Shown: piece after piece, positions 36,373 through 45,947 of the stretch | Position numbering within the stretch: the first letter of the stretch is position 1 | How the letters are laid out: each line of letters starts with the position of its first letter | Source: an uncultured bacterium | GTDB taxonomy: Bacteria; Bacillota_I; Bacilli_A; Acholeplasmatales; Anaeroplasmataceae | NCBI GenBank assembly: GCA_949291115.1 | Contig: CASETY010000005.1 | Location: 1-64,000, forward strand | Direction of reading: 5' to 3' | Length of the DNA stretch: 64,000 bases | Position numbers and translations under genes: made by a program | Notes under the pieces: model-generated | Seen by the model: the letters and a program-made list of their open reading frames with translations, nothing else | Database searches by the model: none | Told to the model about the DNA's origin: nothing

Positions 36373-36410
36373 ATGCACGTTATGCGTTTGGCATACTTGG
36401 AGGATTTATT

Positions 36411-37742
36411 ATGGAAAAAAAGAAAATGAATAAGGCCTTAAAAATTGTTTTAATCACATTATCATCAATTTTAGGTCTAATTATTATTTTAGTGGCCGTT
36501 ATTTTTGGTATTTGGAATAAGGAAATTAGATCAGTATTTTCTATTACCCAATTATTAGATGCTAATGAAGAAAATCATAGCGGGCCCGTTTATAAGATGG
36601 ATGTTAAAGGCGATTACTATTTCGCTGACTTTTTAGAAAAAGGCGGCGCTTCTAATGATCAAGAATTAATTGATCACATTGTAGATAATATTACTAAAGG
36701 CATTATTCCTTTAGAAATTAAAGCACCAACAATTGGGTGTTCATCATTTACAGTAGAAGATGAAGATGGTACAAGATATTTTGGTCGTAATTATGATTTT
36801 GAAATTTCTACTTCAATGATTTTAATTACAGAAGGTGACGAAAAGGCTGGTCGTTATGCGACTGTATCAAGTGTGGATTTAGGTTTCTTAGGCATTAAAA
36901 GAGGTAGTGAACTTGATTTAATGGATAAAGCTTTATGTTTGGCTGCTGCATATGCACCACTTGATGGTATTAATGAAGCTGGTGTTTCTTGTGGTATTTA
37001 TATGTCTTACCAAGGTCCGACTGCTGAGCGTAAGGCTACATCAACTGATCAACAAACAGATCGTCCAGACTTAACTTCAACAACTATGCTAAGATTAGTT
37101 TTAGATTATGCAGATAGTGTTGAAGAAGCAGTTAAGTTAATTAGTCAATATGACTTACATGATAGTGCTAATACATCATTCCACTATATGATTGCGGATG
37201 CGAGTGGCACATCAGCTATTTTAGAATGGGTACCTGTTGATGGAAATAGTGCTAATGATACTGATGGTACTAAACGCGTTTTAAAAGTTTATTTTAATGA
37301 TGATAATTATGATAAAGAATATTTAAAAGACGTTGATACAACATATACAATAATTTCATCAGATAGTGAAATTGGTGAAAAAGAAGCTAATAACTCTTTT
37401 CAATATATTACTAACTTTATTATCACTAAAGATTATTATGTAGAAGGTGCTAATAAGGGTGGTTATGATCGTTATGAAGCGATTGAAGAATTTATTAATC
37501 CTGATGGTACTAACACTAAAGGTATTTCTACATATGAAGATGCTCTAGATTTATTAGAATTAGTTGGTAGACGTAACTGGGCTGTTCAAACTAATGCAAC
37601 GGCTTCTGATAATTTAACTGTTTGGTCAAGCTTATATAATTTAACTGATAAATCTGTAACTTGGATTAGTAATGAAGAATTTACTAATGAAGATGCAGTA
37701 TATAATATTTCTTTAAAAGACGGTAAATTTGTTTTTGCTTAA
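36411..37742 (+). CDS. Membrane-anchored choloylglycine/penicillin V hydrolase-family amidase
   Basis: 443 residues. One TM segment lies near 9-33, so the enzyme is probably anchored with its catalytic part outside. The Ntn-hydrolase motif begins at Cys110 (GCSSFTVED), with Arg126 and Asp129 in RYFGRNYDF. The spacing Cys +16 Arg +19 Asp equals that of the bile salt hydrolase triad Cys2/Arg18/Asp21. GINEAGVSCGIYM and the C-terminal NWAVQTNA segment also fit linear amide C-N hydrolases. Because the Cys is internal, activation would need cleavage before Cys110. Substrate may be bile salts, penicillin V-like amides or N-acyl homoserine lactones; sequence does not decide. It has its own promoter and GGAGG site. 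Confidence 0.82.
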   Translation: MEKKKMNKALKIVLITLSSILGLIIILVAVIFGIWNKEIRSVFSITQLLDANEENHSGPVYKMDVKGDYYFADFLEKGGASNDQELIDHIVDNITKGIIPLEIKAPTIGCSSFTVEDEDGTRYFGRNYDFEISTSMILITEGDEKAGRYATVSSVDLGFLGIKRGSELDLMDKALCLAAAYAPLDGINEAGVSCGIYMSYQGPTAERKATSTDQQTDRPDLTSTTMLRLVLDYADSVEEAVKLISQYDLHDSANTSFHYMIADASGTSAILEWVPVDGNSANDTDGTKRVLKVYFNDDNYDKEYLKDVDTTYTIISSDSEIGEKEANNSFQYITNFIITKDYYVEGANKGGYDRYEAIEEFINPDGTNTKGISTYEDALDLLELVGRRNWAVQTNATASDNLTVWSSLYNLTDKSVTWISNEEFTNEDAVYNISLKDGKFVFA

Positions 37743-37769
37743 TTTATTAATATCTTTTTCCAATCGTTT

Positions 37770-37790
37770 ATGGTATAATAGATATACCAT
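37770..37790 (+). promoter_or_regulatory. Extended -10 promoter overlapped by an inverted repeat
   Basis: TGGTATAAT (37771-37779) is an extended -10 element. It is embedded in the inverted repeat ATGGTATA-ATAGA-TATACCAT, which could be an operator. The GGAGG ribosome site of the next gene follows a few bases later. Confidence 0.6.
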
Positions 37791-37807
37791 TAGGAGGAGA
37801 TAATAAT

Positions 37808-38218
37808 ATGGTTACTTTTTTATCTTTAAATGAAGCAACATCAACATTGCTTATTAATGCTTTAATATTTATTGTTATATTAATTATGGCTTGTTTTTCA
37901 GCCAAAAGATTAAATTTTATACACGGTTTAATAGTTGGTATTACTTGGTTTTTCTTACTTGCTGGTGTTTACCAAACATTAACATATTTAGTAATGAAAG
38001 GCAATCCTGATTTATTAGAATTCACTAATAAATTTAGTGAATATACAGCTTGCTCATTAGCATTCCCAGTAGCTACTATTACTGGTCTAGATTCTTTATT
38101 AGATGGAGCTATTTCAAAAATGGGTGAATTTAGTTTTTTAATATATTATGCACCTATTGTTTTATGGATTATATCTAGATTAATTAGTGGTTCAATTAGA
38201 AACCGTCGTTATTATTAA
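37808..38218 (+). CDS. Small membrane protein, CvpA-like topology
   Basis: 136 residues with three or four hydrophobic segments (near 12-32, 37-62, 78-100 and 110-128) and a basic C-terminus ending RNRRYY. The size and topology recall CvpA-type proteins, but no decisive motif is present. The start ATG at 37808 has TAGGAGGAG upstream. It precedes the pheS T-box leader in the same direction. Function unknown. Confidence 0.65.
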   Translation: MVTFLSLNEATSTLLINALIFIVILIMACFSAKRLNFIHGLIVGITWFFLLAGVYQTLTYLVMKGNPDLLEFTNKFSEYTACSLAFPVATITGLDSLLDGAISKMGEFSFLIYYAPIVLWIISRLISGSIRNRRYY

Positions 38219-38229
38219 TTAGAAGAAAA

Positions 38230-38424
38230 AGAGTAATTAAAAATTATTTAAAAAGCGAGTTACTGTTTGGTGAAAAGTAACAATAGTTTTTAATGAAGTT
38301 CACTTTCTTGCATGGTTTTACCACGTTGCTGGCGTTAACAGAATTAAGTGCTAGTTTTACTAGAATAAAGGTGGTACCGCGGAAAGTTTTCGTCCTTAAG
38401 TTTATACTTAGGGACTTTTATTTT
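38230..38424 (+). ncRNA. T-box riboswitch controlling pheST
   Basis: The diagnostic T-box sequence AAAGGTGGTACCGCGG lies at 38367-38382. Upstream is a long structured leader with a candidate Phe specifier codon TTC at 38299-38301 inside a loop (GAAGTTCACTT). Downstream, GTCCTTAAGT pairs with ACTTAGGGAC and is followed by TTTTATTTTG, the regulated terminator. Uncharged tRNA-Phe would pair with the T-box bulge and favour read-through into pheS. The exact 5' end and promoter are not clear. Confidence 0.93.
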
Positions 38425-38439
38425 GTCTGGAGGAATATT

Positions 38440-39468
38440 ATGGAAATTTTAGAATTAAAAGAAGAAGCGATAAATAGTATTAATAGTGTTAATTCATTAG
38501 TTGAATTAAATAATGCTAGAACTAAGTATTTAAGTAAAAAAGGGTTAGTCTCTTCATTAATGGCTAATATGCGTAATTTAAGTATTGAAGAAAAGAAAAC
38601 TTATGGTGCACAAGTTAATGAATTGAAAAATACTATTGAGGCATTAATTAAAGAAAAAGAAGAATATTTAAATGATTTAAAGGTTAAAGAACAATTAGAA
38701 AAAGAAGCTATCGATGTAACAATGCCATCATATAGTTTCAATGAGGGGACAATGCATCCTTTATCAATGGTTATTAAAGAGTTAGAAGATATTTTCTTAG
38801 GCCTTGGTTATGAAGTGGCGACCGGTCCTGAATTAGAATGTGATGAATATTGTTTTGAAAAACTAAATTTACCTAAAGGACACCCTGCTCGTGATATGCA
38901 AGATACTTTCTATTTAGATGCAGAAATGCTTCTAAGAAGTCAAACATCACCTGTTCAAGTTAGAGAAATGTTAAAAGAAAAAGGTAAACCAATTGCGATT
39001 ATTTGTCCTGGTAAAACATATAGACGTGATCAAGATGATGCGACTCATTCACATCAATTTATGCAATGTGAAGGTTTAGTTTTAGGTAAAGACATTACTT
39101 TAGCTGATCTTAAAGGGGCTCTTTTAGTAATGGCTAAAAATATTTTAGGTGAAGATAAAAAGATTAGACTTCGTCCTTCTTATTTTCCATTTACTGAACC
39201 ATCTGTAGAAGTTGACGTAAGTTGTGTTAAATGTGGTGGCAAGGGTTGTTCAATGTGTAAGAATTCTGGTTGGATTGAAATATTAGGTGCTGGCATGGTT
39301 AATAATAATGTTTTAAGAATGTGTGGTTATGACCCAGAAGAAATTCAAGGTTTTGCTTTTGGGGTTGGTATTGAAAGAATTACTATGTTAAAGTATGGTA
39401 TTGAAGATATTAGAAATTTCTATATGAATGATTTACGTTTCTTAAAACAATTTAAGGAGGCTAAGTAA
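38440..39468 (+). CDS. pheS: Phenylalanine--tRNA ligase alpha subunit
   Basis: 342 residues. Class II synthetase catalytic subunit that charges tRNA-Phe with PheT. The N-terminal coiled coil (about 1-85) is followed by the catalytic core with [41 protein letters not shown] and motif 3 [14 protein letters not shown]. The [16 protein letters not shown] insertion matches the family. The start is ATG 38440 behind TCTGGAGGA; an upstream in-frame ATG at 38293 lies inside the T-box leader and is rejected. PheT begins one base after its stop. Confidence 0.97.
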   Translation: MEILELKEEAINSINSVNSLVELNNARTKYLSKKGLVSSLMANMRNLSIEEKKTYGAQVNELKNTIEALIKEKEEYLNDLKVKEQLEKEAIDVTMPSYSFNEGTMHPLSMVIKELEDIFLGLGYEVATGPELECDEYCFEKLNLPKGHPARDMQDTFYLDAEMLLRSQTSPVQVREMLKEKGKPIAIICPGKTYRRDQDDATHSHQFMQCEGLVLGKDITLADLKGALLVMAKNILGEDKKIRLRPSYFPFTEPSVEVDVSCVKCGGKGCSMCKNSGWIEILGAGMVNNNVLRMCGYDPEEIQGFAFGVGIERITMLKYGIEDIRNFYMNDLRFLKQFKEAK

Positions 39469-39469
39469 T

Positions 39470-41839
39470 ATGAAAGTATCATTAAATTGGTTAAAAGAAT
39501 ATCTTAATTTAGATAATATTAGTGAAGAAGAATTATATAATGCTTTTAGCTTACATATAAATGAAGTAGAAACAGTTAAACCTTTAATTGAAGGTACTAA
39601 TTTAGAAGTAGGGGAAGTGTTAGAATGTGAAATGCATCCTAATAGTGACCATTTACATATTTGCCAAGTAAAATTAAGTGATAAGGTTGAACAAATTGTT
39701 TGTGGTGCTCCTAATATTAAAGCAGGCCAAAAGGTTATCGTTGCCCGTGTGGGAGCTGTTTTAAAAGATGGTAAGATTAAAGATGCTAAACTAAGAGGTG
39801 TCGAATCACATGGTATGATTTGTTCACTACAAGAACTTGGTATTTCCGAAAGCGAAGTTGAAGAGGCTTATCGTGAAGGTATTTATGTTTTACCAAATGA
39901 TGTTAAAACAGGTGCTAAATTAGAAGAGATTGGTTTTAATGATACTATTTATGACTTAGAATTAACTAGCAATCGTTCAGATTTATTAAGTATTGAAGGG
40001 GTAGCTTATGATTTAGGTGCTGTTTTAAAACAAAAAGTAAGTCCTAAAGTTCCTAATTTAAAAGAAAATAGAAGATTAAATCCTTTAAAAATAGAAATTG
40101 ACACACCTAATTGTTATAAATTTTGTGCACGTTTAATTGAAGGTGTAGAAATAAAAGAATCACCATTATGGTTAAAGTTAAAACTAATGGCATCTGGTAT
40201 TAGACCAATTAATAATGTAGTTGATATTACGAACTTAGTATTAATGGAATTTGGTCAACCATTACACGCTTACAATTATGATGCTTATAAAGAATCTAAT
40301 TTAGTTTTAGTAAGAAATGCCTATCCTAATGAAGAATTTGTAACTTTAGATGGTAATAAAAGAATCTTAACTAAAGATGATATAGTAGTAACTAATGGTA
40401 AAGAACCACTTTGTTTAGGTGGCGTAATGGGTGGCTTAAAGAGTGAAGTTGAAAATGATACTAAAGACATTTTATTAGAAGCTGCTTATTTTGCTCCTCT
40501 TAGCATTAGGAAAACATCTAGTCGTCTAAATTTAAAGAGTGAGTCATCAATTAGATTTGAACGTAATATTGATGAAGAGAGAGTTGAAAGAGCTTTAGAT
40601 TACGCCGCAATGTTAATTTCTGAACTTGCTTCTGGTACGGTTGTTGGTAATATGGTTAGATGTGTTAAAAAAGAATTTCCAACCAAAGTAGTTAAAATAA
40701 CTGATAATAAAGTTAATAGTTTTTTAGGAACTAATTTAACTCATGAAGAAATTGCTGGTATCTTTACTAGTTTAGATTATACATATACTTATTTAAATGA
40801 TGAATATGAAATTACTTTACCAAAAAGAAGAATGGACTTAGAAGCTTCATGGCAAGATGTTATCGAAGATGTAAGTCGTATGCTTGGTTATGACAATATT
40901 CCAACTACTATTAGAGCAGCTAGCAATCACGGTGTTTTAACAAGAGAACAAAAGCTAACTCGTTCTTTAAGACAAACATTATCAACTTTAGGTTTAAATG
41001 AAGTTATAACTTATTCATTAGTAAGTGAAAAAGACTTAAATACTTATAATGTTACAAACTTAAAAGATGTTAAAGTTTTAATGCCACTTACTAGTGATCG
41101 TGAATACATGCGTAAAAGTTTATTAAATGGTTTAGTAGATGTTTTAAAATATAATAAAGCTCGTAAAATGAGTGATGTTAATATTTTTGAAATTGGTAGA
41201 CGCTATGAGCTTAATAATGAAGAAGATATGCTAGCTATGTTAATGACTGGTACTTTTGAACAACTAGCTTGGCAAAATAAAGTTTTAAAAGTTGATTTCT
41301 ATGTTATAGCAGGTCTAATTAAAGAAGCTTTAAGAAGATTAAATTATAATGTAACTTTAACTCCTTATAAGGATATTAAAGAAACTTATCATCCTAATAG
41401 AGCTGCTCATTTAGTAGTTAATGGTGTTGATGTTGGTTTTGTAGCTAGTTTACATCCTAAATTTAGATTAGAAAATGATTTAGATGATACTTACGTTTTA
41501 GAACTTAACTTAACTAAGTTGTTTAAACTACCAAATGATTTAAATTATGAAGCAATTAGTAAATATCCTACTATTGAAAGAGATTTAGCATTAATTTTAC
41601 CAAAAAATATGAATGTTGGTGAAGTTTTAAATAAATTAAGTAAAATATCAAAGACTTTAATTAATGTTTCTATTTTCGATTTATATGAAGGCATTAATAT
41701 TAAAGAAGGTTATAAATCAGTAGCCTTTAAGTTATTATTTGGTGATAAAACTCGTACTTTAGAAAGTAGTGAAGTAGATAATATTATTCAAAAAATATTT
41801 AAAGAATTAGCTAAAGAAGATATTAATTTAAGAGATTAA
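39470..41839 (+). CDS. pheT: Phenylalanine--tRNA ligase beta subunit
   Basis: 789 residues. Order of domains: B1 with EMAP-like tRNA-binding region (about 40-150; HPNSDHLHICQV), B3/4 (about 205-385), B5 (about 400-470), a core with the degenerate catalytic fold, and a C-terminal anticodon-binding FDX-ACB domain (SKYPTIERDLAL to the end). It forms the alpha2-beta2 enzyme with PheS and shares the T-box control. An AGGAGG site lies inside the pheS end. Confidence 0.97.
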   Translation: MKVSLNWLKEYLNLDNISEEELYNAFSLHINEVETVKPLIEGTNLEVGEVLECEMHPNSDHLHICQVKLSDKVEQIVCGAPNIKAGQKVIVARVGAVLKDGKIKDAKLRGVESHGMICSLQELGISESEVEEAYREGIYVLPNDVKTGAKLEEIGFNDTIYDLELTSNRSDLLSIEGVAYDLGAVLKQKVSPKVPNLKENRRLNPLKIEIDTPNCYKFCARLIEGVEIKESPLWLKLKLMASGIRPINNVVDITNLVLMEFGQPLHAYNYDAYKESNLVLVRNAYPNEEFVTLDGNKRILTKDDIVVTNGKEPLCLGGVMGGLKSEVENDTKDILLEAAYFAPLSIRKTSSRLNLKSESSIRFERNIDEERVERALDYAAMLISELASGTVVGNMVRCVKKEFPTKVVKITDNKVNSFLGTNLTHEEIAGIFTSLDYTYTYLNDEYEITLPKRRMDLEASWQDVIEDVSRMLGYDNIPTTIRAASNHGVLTREQKLTRSLRQTLSTLGLNEVITYSLVSEKDLNTYNVTNLKDVKVLMPLTSDREYMRKSLLNGLVDVLKYNKARKMSDVNIFEIGRRYELNNEEDMLAMLMTGTFEQLAWQNKVLKVDFYVIAGLIKEALRRLNYNVTLTPYKDIKETYHPNRAAHLVVNGVDVGFVASLHPKFRLENDLDDTYVLELNLTKLFKLPNDLNYEAISKYPTIERDLALILPKNMNVGEVLNKLSKISKTLINVSIFDLYEGINIKEGYKSVAFKLLFGDKTRTLESSEVDNIIQKIFKELAKEDINLRD

Positions 41840-41845
41840 CTGATT

Positions 41846-41876
41846 AAGACTGCAAGTAAATTCTTGTAGTCTTTTT
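41846..41876 (+). terminator. Rho-independent terminator after pheT
   Basis: AAGACTGCAAG pairs with CTTGTAGTCTT across a six-base loop with one mismatch, followed by TTTTT. Confidence 0.85.
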
Positions 41877-41895
41877 AGATATATTATGTAAGATA

Positions 41896-41904
41896 TGATA
41901 TAAT
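41896..41904 (+). promoter_or_regulatory. Extended -10 promoter for the ABC/FtsX operon
   Basis: TGATATAAT: a TGn motif joined to a perfect TATAAT, 18 bases before the ATPase start. No clear -35, which fits extended -10 promoters. Confidence 0.6.
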
Positions 41905-41922
41905 TATAAAGAGGTGGTTAAC

Positions 41923-42624
41923 ATGTCTTTAATTAAGCTTGATAAAGTATCTAAAATATATGGTCATGATGAAAATGAAGTAAAAGCTTTAGATGAAGTG
42001 TCTTTTACCATTAATAATCATGAGTTTGTTTGTATATTAGGAGCTAGCGGTGCAGGTAAAACCACCCTCCTAAATATTTTAGGTGGTATGGATAATTTAA
42101 CTAGTGGAACTTATTATATGAATGATCTTTTAGTTAGTTCTTTAAGTGAAAAAGAATTAGCCAAATTTAGAAGAGAATATGTTGGTTTTGTTTTTCAGTT
42201 CTATAATTTGATGCCTAATTTAAAGGCGATAGAAAATGTTACTTTATCTTTAAAAAAGCTAAAGAATCATTTAGATCCAGCAACTGTTTTAAAAGAAGTT
42301 GGTTTAGAAAAAAGAATGAAAAATTATCCAGCTGAATTATCAGGCGGTGAACAACAACGTGTTTCAATCGCAAGAGCTTTGGTTAAAAAGCCAAAACTAC
42401 TTTTGTGTGATGAACCAACGGGAGCTTTAGATAGTAAAACAGGTAAGCATATAATCGCTTTACTAAAGGATATTTGCCATAATAACGATGGCACTACAAT
42501 CATAGTTACACACAATTCAAATATTGCTTTAGTGGCGGATAGGGTTATTAAAATAAGTGATGGCAAAATAATAGAAGATTATTATAATCAAAATATTAAG
42601 GATATTGATGAGATTGTATGGTAA
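41923..42624 (+). CDS. ABC transporter ATPase, MacB/LolD/FtsE-like
   Basis: 233 residues. Walker A GASGAGKTT near residue 40, the Q-loop FQFYNLMP, signature LSGGEQQRVSIARAL, Walker B LLLCDEPTGALDS and the switch His in VTHN are all present, in the pattern of the MacB/LolD group. The start is ATG 41923 behind AGAGGTGG; a GTG at 41914 lies within that site. It overlaps the permease gene by 7 bases and will form a complex with it. Such systems act on peptides, lipoproteins or antibiotics rather than import solutes. Confidence 0.93.
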   Translation: MSLIKLDKVSKIYGHDENEVKALDEVSFTINNHEFVCILGASGAGKTTLLNILGGMDNLTSGTYYMNDLLVSSLSEKELAKFRREYVGFVFQFYNLMPNLKAIENVTLSLKKLKNHLDPATVLKEVGLEKRMKNYPAELSGGEQQRVSIARALVKKPKLLLCDEPTGALDSKTGKHIIALLKDICHNNDGTTIIVTHNSNIALVADRVIKISDGKIIEDYYNQNIKDIDEIVW

Positions 42625-44912
42625 AAAATGTTTTAACAATTAAAGCTTTAAGAGAAGTTAAAGCTAATATTAAAAATTATTTAGCCGTTATTTTAATTGC
42701 TTGTCTAGCTGTTACTTTATTAACAGGTATTTACGCTAATTGGCAAAGCTTTAGATATAAAGTAGATGACATTTATACTAAAAGTAATGTTGCTGATGGT
42801 TATGTTTTAGCGGATAGTAAAACTATTAGTGAAATTAGTACTTATTTAGATGATAATAATGTTGATTATGAGAAGCGTTTATATATTCCTATTAAATCAG
42901 GTAGTGATTCTTTTAGTTTATACATGTTTAAAGATGATATTAAATATAATAAACCTATTTATTTAGAAGAAGATTTAAATACTAATGATGTTTATGTTAG
43001 TGAAACTTATTTAGAAAAACATGAAATGACTTTACCTGTAACTATTGATGTAAGTGCTAATTTTAATAATATAAATATTGAAACTAAGCTTACAATAACT
43101 AAAACGATGGTCCATCCTGAAGGTTTAGATAATTCTACCTATTATAATGATACTATTTTATATGTTGGCTATAATACTTTTATAAAGGCTATTTTAGATT
43201 CTAATTATGGCTTTATATTAAACGAAGAATTAATTAAAGATACGATTGAAACTTCTTATAATCAAATATTAATAAATGATTCTAATATAAGTGGAATCTT
43301 AACTAATATCAAAGAAAAATATGATGTCTTATATGCCTTAGAATTAGAAGAATTACCTTCTAATATTACGATTGAAACAGACATTAATCAAGCACGTGAT
43401 CTTTTATATATTTTCCCTGTAATCTTTTATTTAGTAGCAATGCTTATTATTTTAACTTCTATATCAGATTTTGTTAGCAGTGAAAGTAAAAATATTGGTT
43501 TATTAAAGTCACTTGGTTATACTAAAAGAGAAATAATGAATTATTATTTAAAAATTTTCATGACCTTAAGTTTAATTGGTGGGTTAATTGGTTTAGTTTT
43601 AGGTCCACTCATTATTCCTAGAGTAATGGATCAAAAATATAATATTTTATATGCTTTACCTAAAATAGAAGTACCTTTCTTTAGAATAGAATATTTGTTA
43701 AGTATCGTTTTATTATTAATTTTATGTTTTTTCATGACTTATTTATCTATTTATCAATATTTAAAGTTAAAACCTAGCGAAGCTTTAAGAGGTCAAGAAG
43801 TTATTAAAATGAAAGATACATTTTTAGATAAAGTTAAGCCCCTTGATAACAAAGTTTTATCATTAAAAATGGCTTTTCGTAATATGAAAAGAAAAGTTAG
43901 TCGAACTTTAATGGTTGTTTTAGGGGTAATGGGCTGTTCAGCCTTATTACTAGCTGGTTTTGGTATTGAAGATACCTTAGATAATAGTATTAATCAAGAG
44001 ATTACCTTAATTCCCTATGATGTTTCTATTACCTATAATAAAGCGTCTTCTCATTATGATGATTTAAGTCAAATAGAAGGAATAGTAGCTATTGATGAAT
44101 ATGCCAAATATGAGATTGAAATTGAAAAAGATAAATTAATTTCTTCTTATGTTTATGTTATGCCAGAAAAAGCTCATATCTTTAAACCTCAATATAATAA
44201 AGATAGTTGTTTAATTAGTACAAAAGTGGCATCTTCAATTGGAGCTAAAATTGGCGATGAAGTTAAATTTATTTATAATAATACTATTTATAATATTACA
44301 ATAACTGATATAATAGACGTATCTTTTAGCCAAGGTATTTTTATTAGTGAAGAGTTAATGTTAATTCCTTATGAACCTACAGCTGCTTGGCTAAAGACAA
44401 ACAATATTAATAATAAAGATTTAGCTAAAACATTATCAGATAAAGAATATACATTAAGTTCCATTTCTATGGAAGAAATGTTGGAACAAGCAGATAATAC
44501 TATAGCTTCAATTAGGATTATGACTAATACAATTAAAATATTTGCGATTTTATTAGCTTTAATAGTTTTATTTAATTTAGCTTTGCTTAATTTTAAAGAA
44601 AGAATTAAAGATATTGCGACTTTAAAAGTATTAGGCTTTACAAAATTAGAAATCGCCTTATCATTTTTAATTGAAGTGTTAGTACTTACTGTTTTTGGTT
44701 CTTTAATTGGTCTGGCCTTAGGTTATCCATTAATGTATGGTGTACTTCATATTAATGAAAATCCGTTATTATCTTATATCTATAAGATAGATATATCTTC
44801 AATTATTTATACAATTTTAATAACGGCTGGTAGTAGTTTATTAATTAATATTTTAATCAGTTTATATACTAATAAAGTTAAAATGGCTGAATCACTAAAA
44901 AGTGTAGATTAG
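42618..44912 (+). CDS. FtsX-family ABC permease with two FtsX domains
   Basis: 764 residues. TM1 lies near 20-40, followed by about 220 extracytoplasmic residues. The first FtsX domain (about 265-385) has three membrane segments with the SLGYTKREIMNYYL motif. A second long extracellular domain (about 435-620) precedes a second FtsX domain (about 625-760; LKVLGFTKLEIALSF). This double FtsX layout is common among peptide- or surface-protein-related exporters in Firmicutes. The partner ATPase is encoded just upstream with overlap. Substrate unknown. Confidence 0.9.
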   Translation: MVKNVLTIKALREVKANIKNYLAVILIACLAVTLLTGIYANWQSFRYKVDDIYTKSNVADGYVLADSKTISEISTYLDDNNVDYEKRLYIPIKSGSDSFSLYMFKDDIKYNKPIYLEEDLNTNDVYVSETYLEKHEMTLPVTIDVSANFNNINIETKLTITKTMVHPEGLDNSTYYNDTILYVGYNTFIKAILDSNYGFILNEELIKDTIETSYNQILINDSNISGILTNIKEKYDVLYALELEELPSNITIETDINQARDLLYIFPVIFYLVAMLIILTSISDFVSSESKNIGLLKSLGYTKREIMNYYLKIFMTLSLIGGLIGLVLGPLIIPRVMDQKYNILYALPKIEVPFFRIEYLLSIVLLLILCFFMTYLSIYQYLKLKPSEALRGQEVIKMKDTFLDKVKPLDNKVLSLKMAFRNMKRKVSRTLMVVLGVMGCSALLLAGFGIEDTLDNSINQEITLIPYDVSITYNKASSHYDDLSQIEGIVAIDEYAKYEIEIEKDKLISSYVYVMPEKAHIFKPQYNKDSCLISTKVASSIGAKIGDEVKFIYNNTIYNITITDIIDVSFSQGIFISEELMLIPYEPTAAWLKTNNINNKDLAKTLSDKEYTLSSISMEEMLEQADNTIASIRIMTNTIKIFAILLALIVLFNLALLNFKERIKDIATLKVLGFTKLEIALSFLIEVLVLTVFGSLIGLALGYPLMYGVLHINENPLLSYIYKIDISSIIYTILITAGSSLLINILISLYTNKVKMAESLKSVD

Positions 44913-44921
44913 GAGAATACT

Positions 44922-45947
44922 ATGTTACATATTTATAACTATGATTATGATAAACTAACGAATTATTTTTTAAGCATTGGACAAACAAAGTTTAGAACTA
45001 GACAAGTTTTTGAATGGCTTTATAAAATGAAGGTTAAAGACTTTAGTTTAATGACAAATATTAAAAAAGAATTAAGAGAAAAATTAAATAATGAATTTTT
45101 AATTGATAATTTAGAACTAGTTTTAAGACAAGTTAGTAGTGATGGAACTATTAAATACTTATTTAAATTAAATGATGGTAATTTAATTGAAACAGTTTTA
45201 ATGAATCATGATTATGGTTATAGTGTATGTGTAACTAGTGAAATTGGTTGTAACATGGGCTGTGCTTTTTGTGCTTCTGGTTTAAAGAAGAAAAAAAGAA
45301 ATTTAGAAGCCTTTGAAATGACTTTACAAGTTTTAACTGTTTCTATTTTAGAAAATATTAGAGTATCACATGTTGTTGTTATGGGGATTGGTGAACCATT
45401 TGATAATTATGAAAATGTTTTAACTTTCTTAAACACGATTAATTCTAGTTATGGTTTAGAAATTGGTCAGCGCCACTTAACAGTTTCAACTTGTGGAATT
45501 GTGCCTAAAATTTATGAGTTTGCGAACTTCCCTCTACAAGTAAATTTGGCTATTTCCTTACACGCTCCTAATAATGAATTAAGAGAAGAAATTATGCCAA
45601 TTAATAAGGTGTATAAAATAGAAGAATTGTTCAAAGCTTTAAAATATTACTATGATAAAACTAATAGAAGAATAACTATTGAATATATTTTATTAAGTAA
45701 AGTAAACGATAGTAAAAAACATGCCTTAGAGTTAGCTAATTTATTAAAAGATTTAAATGCTTATGTAAATTTAATTCCTTATAATGAAGTTAAAGAAAAA
45801 CCTTATAAACGTTCTTTAAAAGAAGACACCTTAGTATTTTTTGACACTCTAAAAAAAGCTAACATTAATGTCACTTTAAGACGCGAACAAGGTATAGACA
45901 TTGATGCGGCTTGCGGACAATTAAGGAGTAAACATGAACAAAACTAA
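44922..45947 (+). CDS. rlmN: 23S rRNA/tRNA adenine-C2 methyltransferase RlmN
   Basis: 341 residues. Radical-SAM enzyme methylating C2 of A2503 in 23S rRNA and A37 in some tRNAs. The iron-sulfur motif is in GCNMGCAFCASG, followed by KKRNLEAFEM as in Bacillus RlmN. The C-terminal catalytic Cys is in DIDAACGQLR. VVVMGIGEPFDN and HLTVSTCGIVP are intact. AGGAGAATACT precedes the ATG. It overlaps rsgA by 14 bases. The Cfr resistance paralogue is considered less likely because of the operon context. Confidence 0.95.
   Translation: MLHIYNYDYDKLTNYFLSIGQTKFRTRQVFEWLYKMKVKDFSLMTNIKKELREKLNNEFLIDNLELVLRQVSSDGTIKYLFKLNDGNLIETVLMNHDYGYSVCVTSEIGCNMGCAFCASGLKKKKRNLEAFEMTLQVLTVSILENIRVSHVVVMGIGEPFDNYENVLTFLNTINSSYGLEIGQRHLTVSTCGIVPKIYEFANFPLQVNLAISLHAPNNELREEIMPINKVYKIEELFKALKYYYDKTNRRITIEYILLSKVNDSKKHALELANLLKDLNAYVNLIPYNEVKEKPYKRSLKEDTLVFFDTLKKANINVTLRREQGIDIDAACGQLRSKHEQN

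Noticed and set aside
38293-38439. N-terminal extension of PheS
   Set aside because: It lies entirely in the T-box leader and terminator; the ATG at 38440 has a good ribosome site and the family start.
44922-45947. Cfr-type antibiotic-resistance methyltransferase
   Set aside because: The KKRNLEAFEM region and the rsgA-rpe linkage match housekeeping RlmN.
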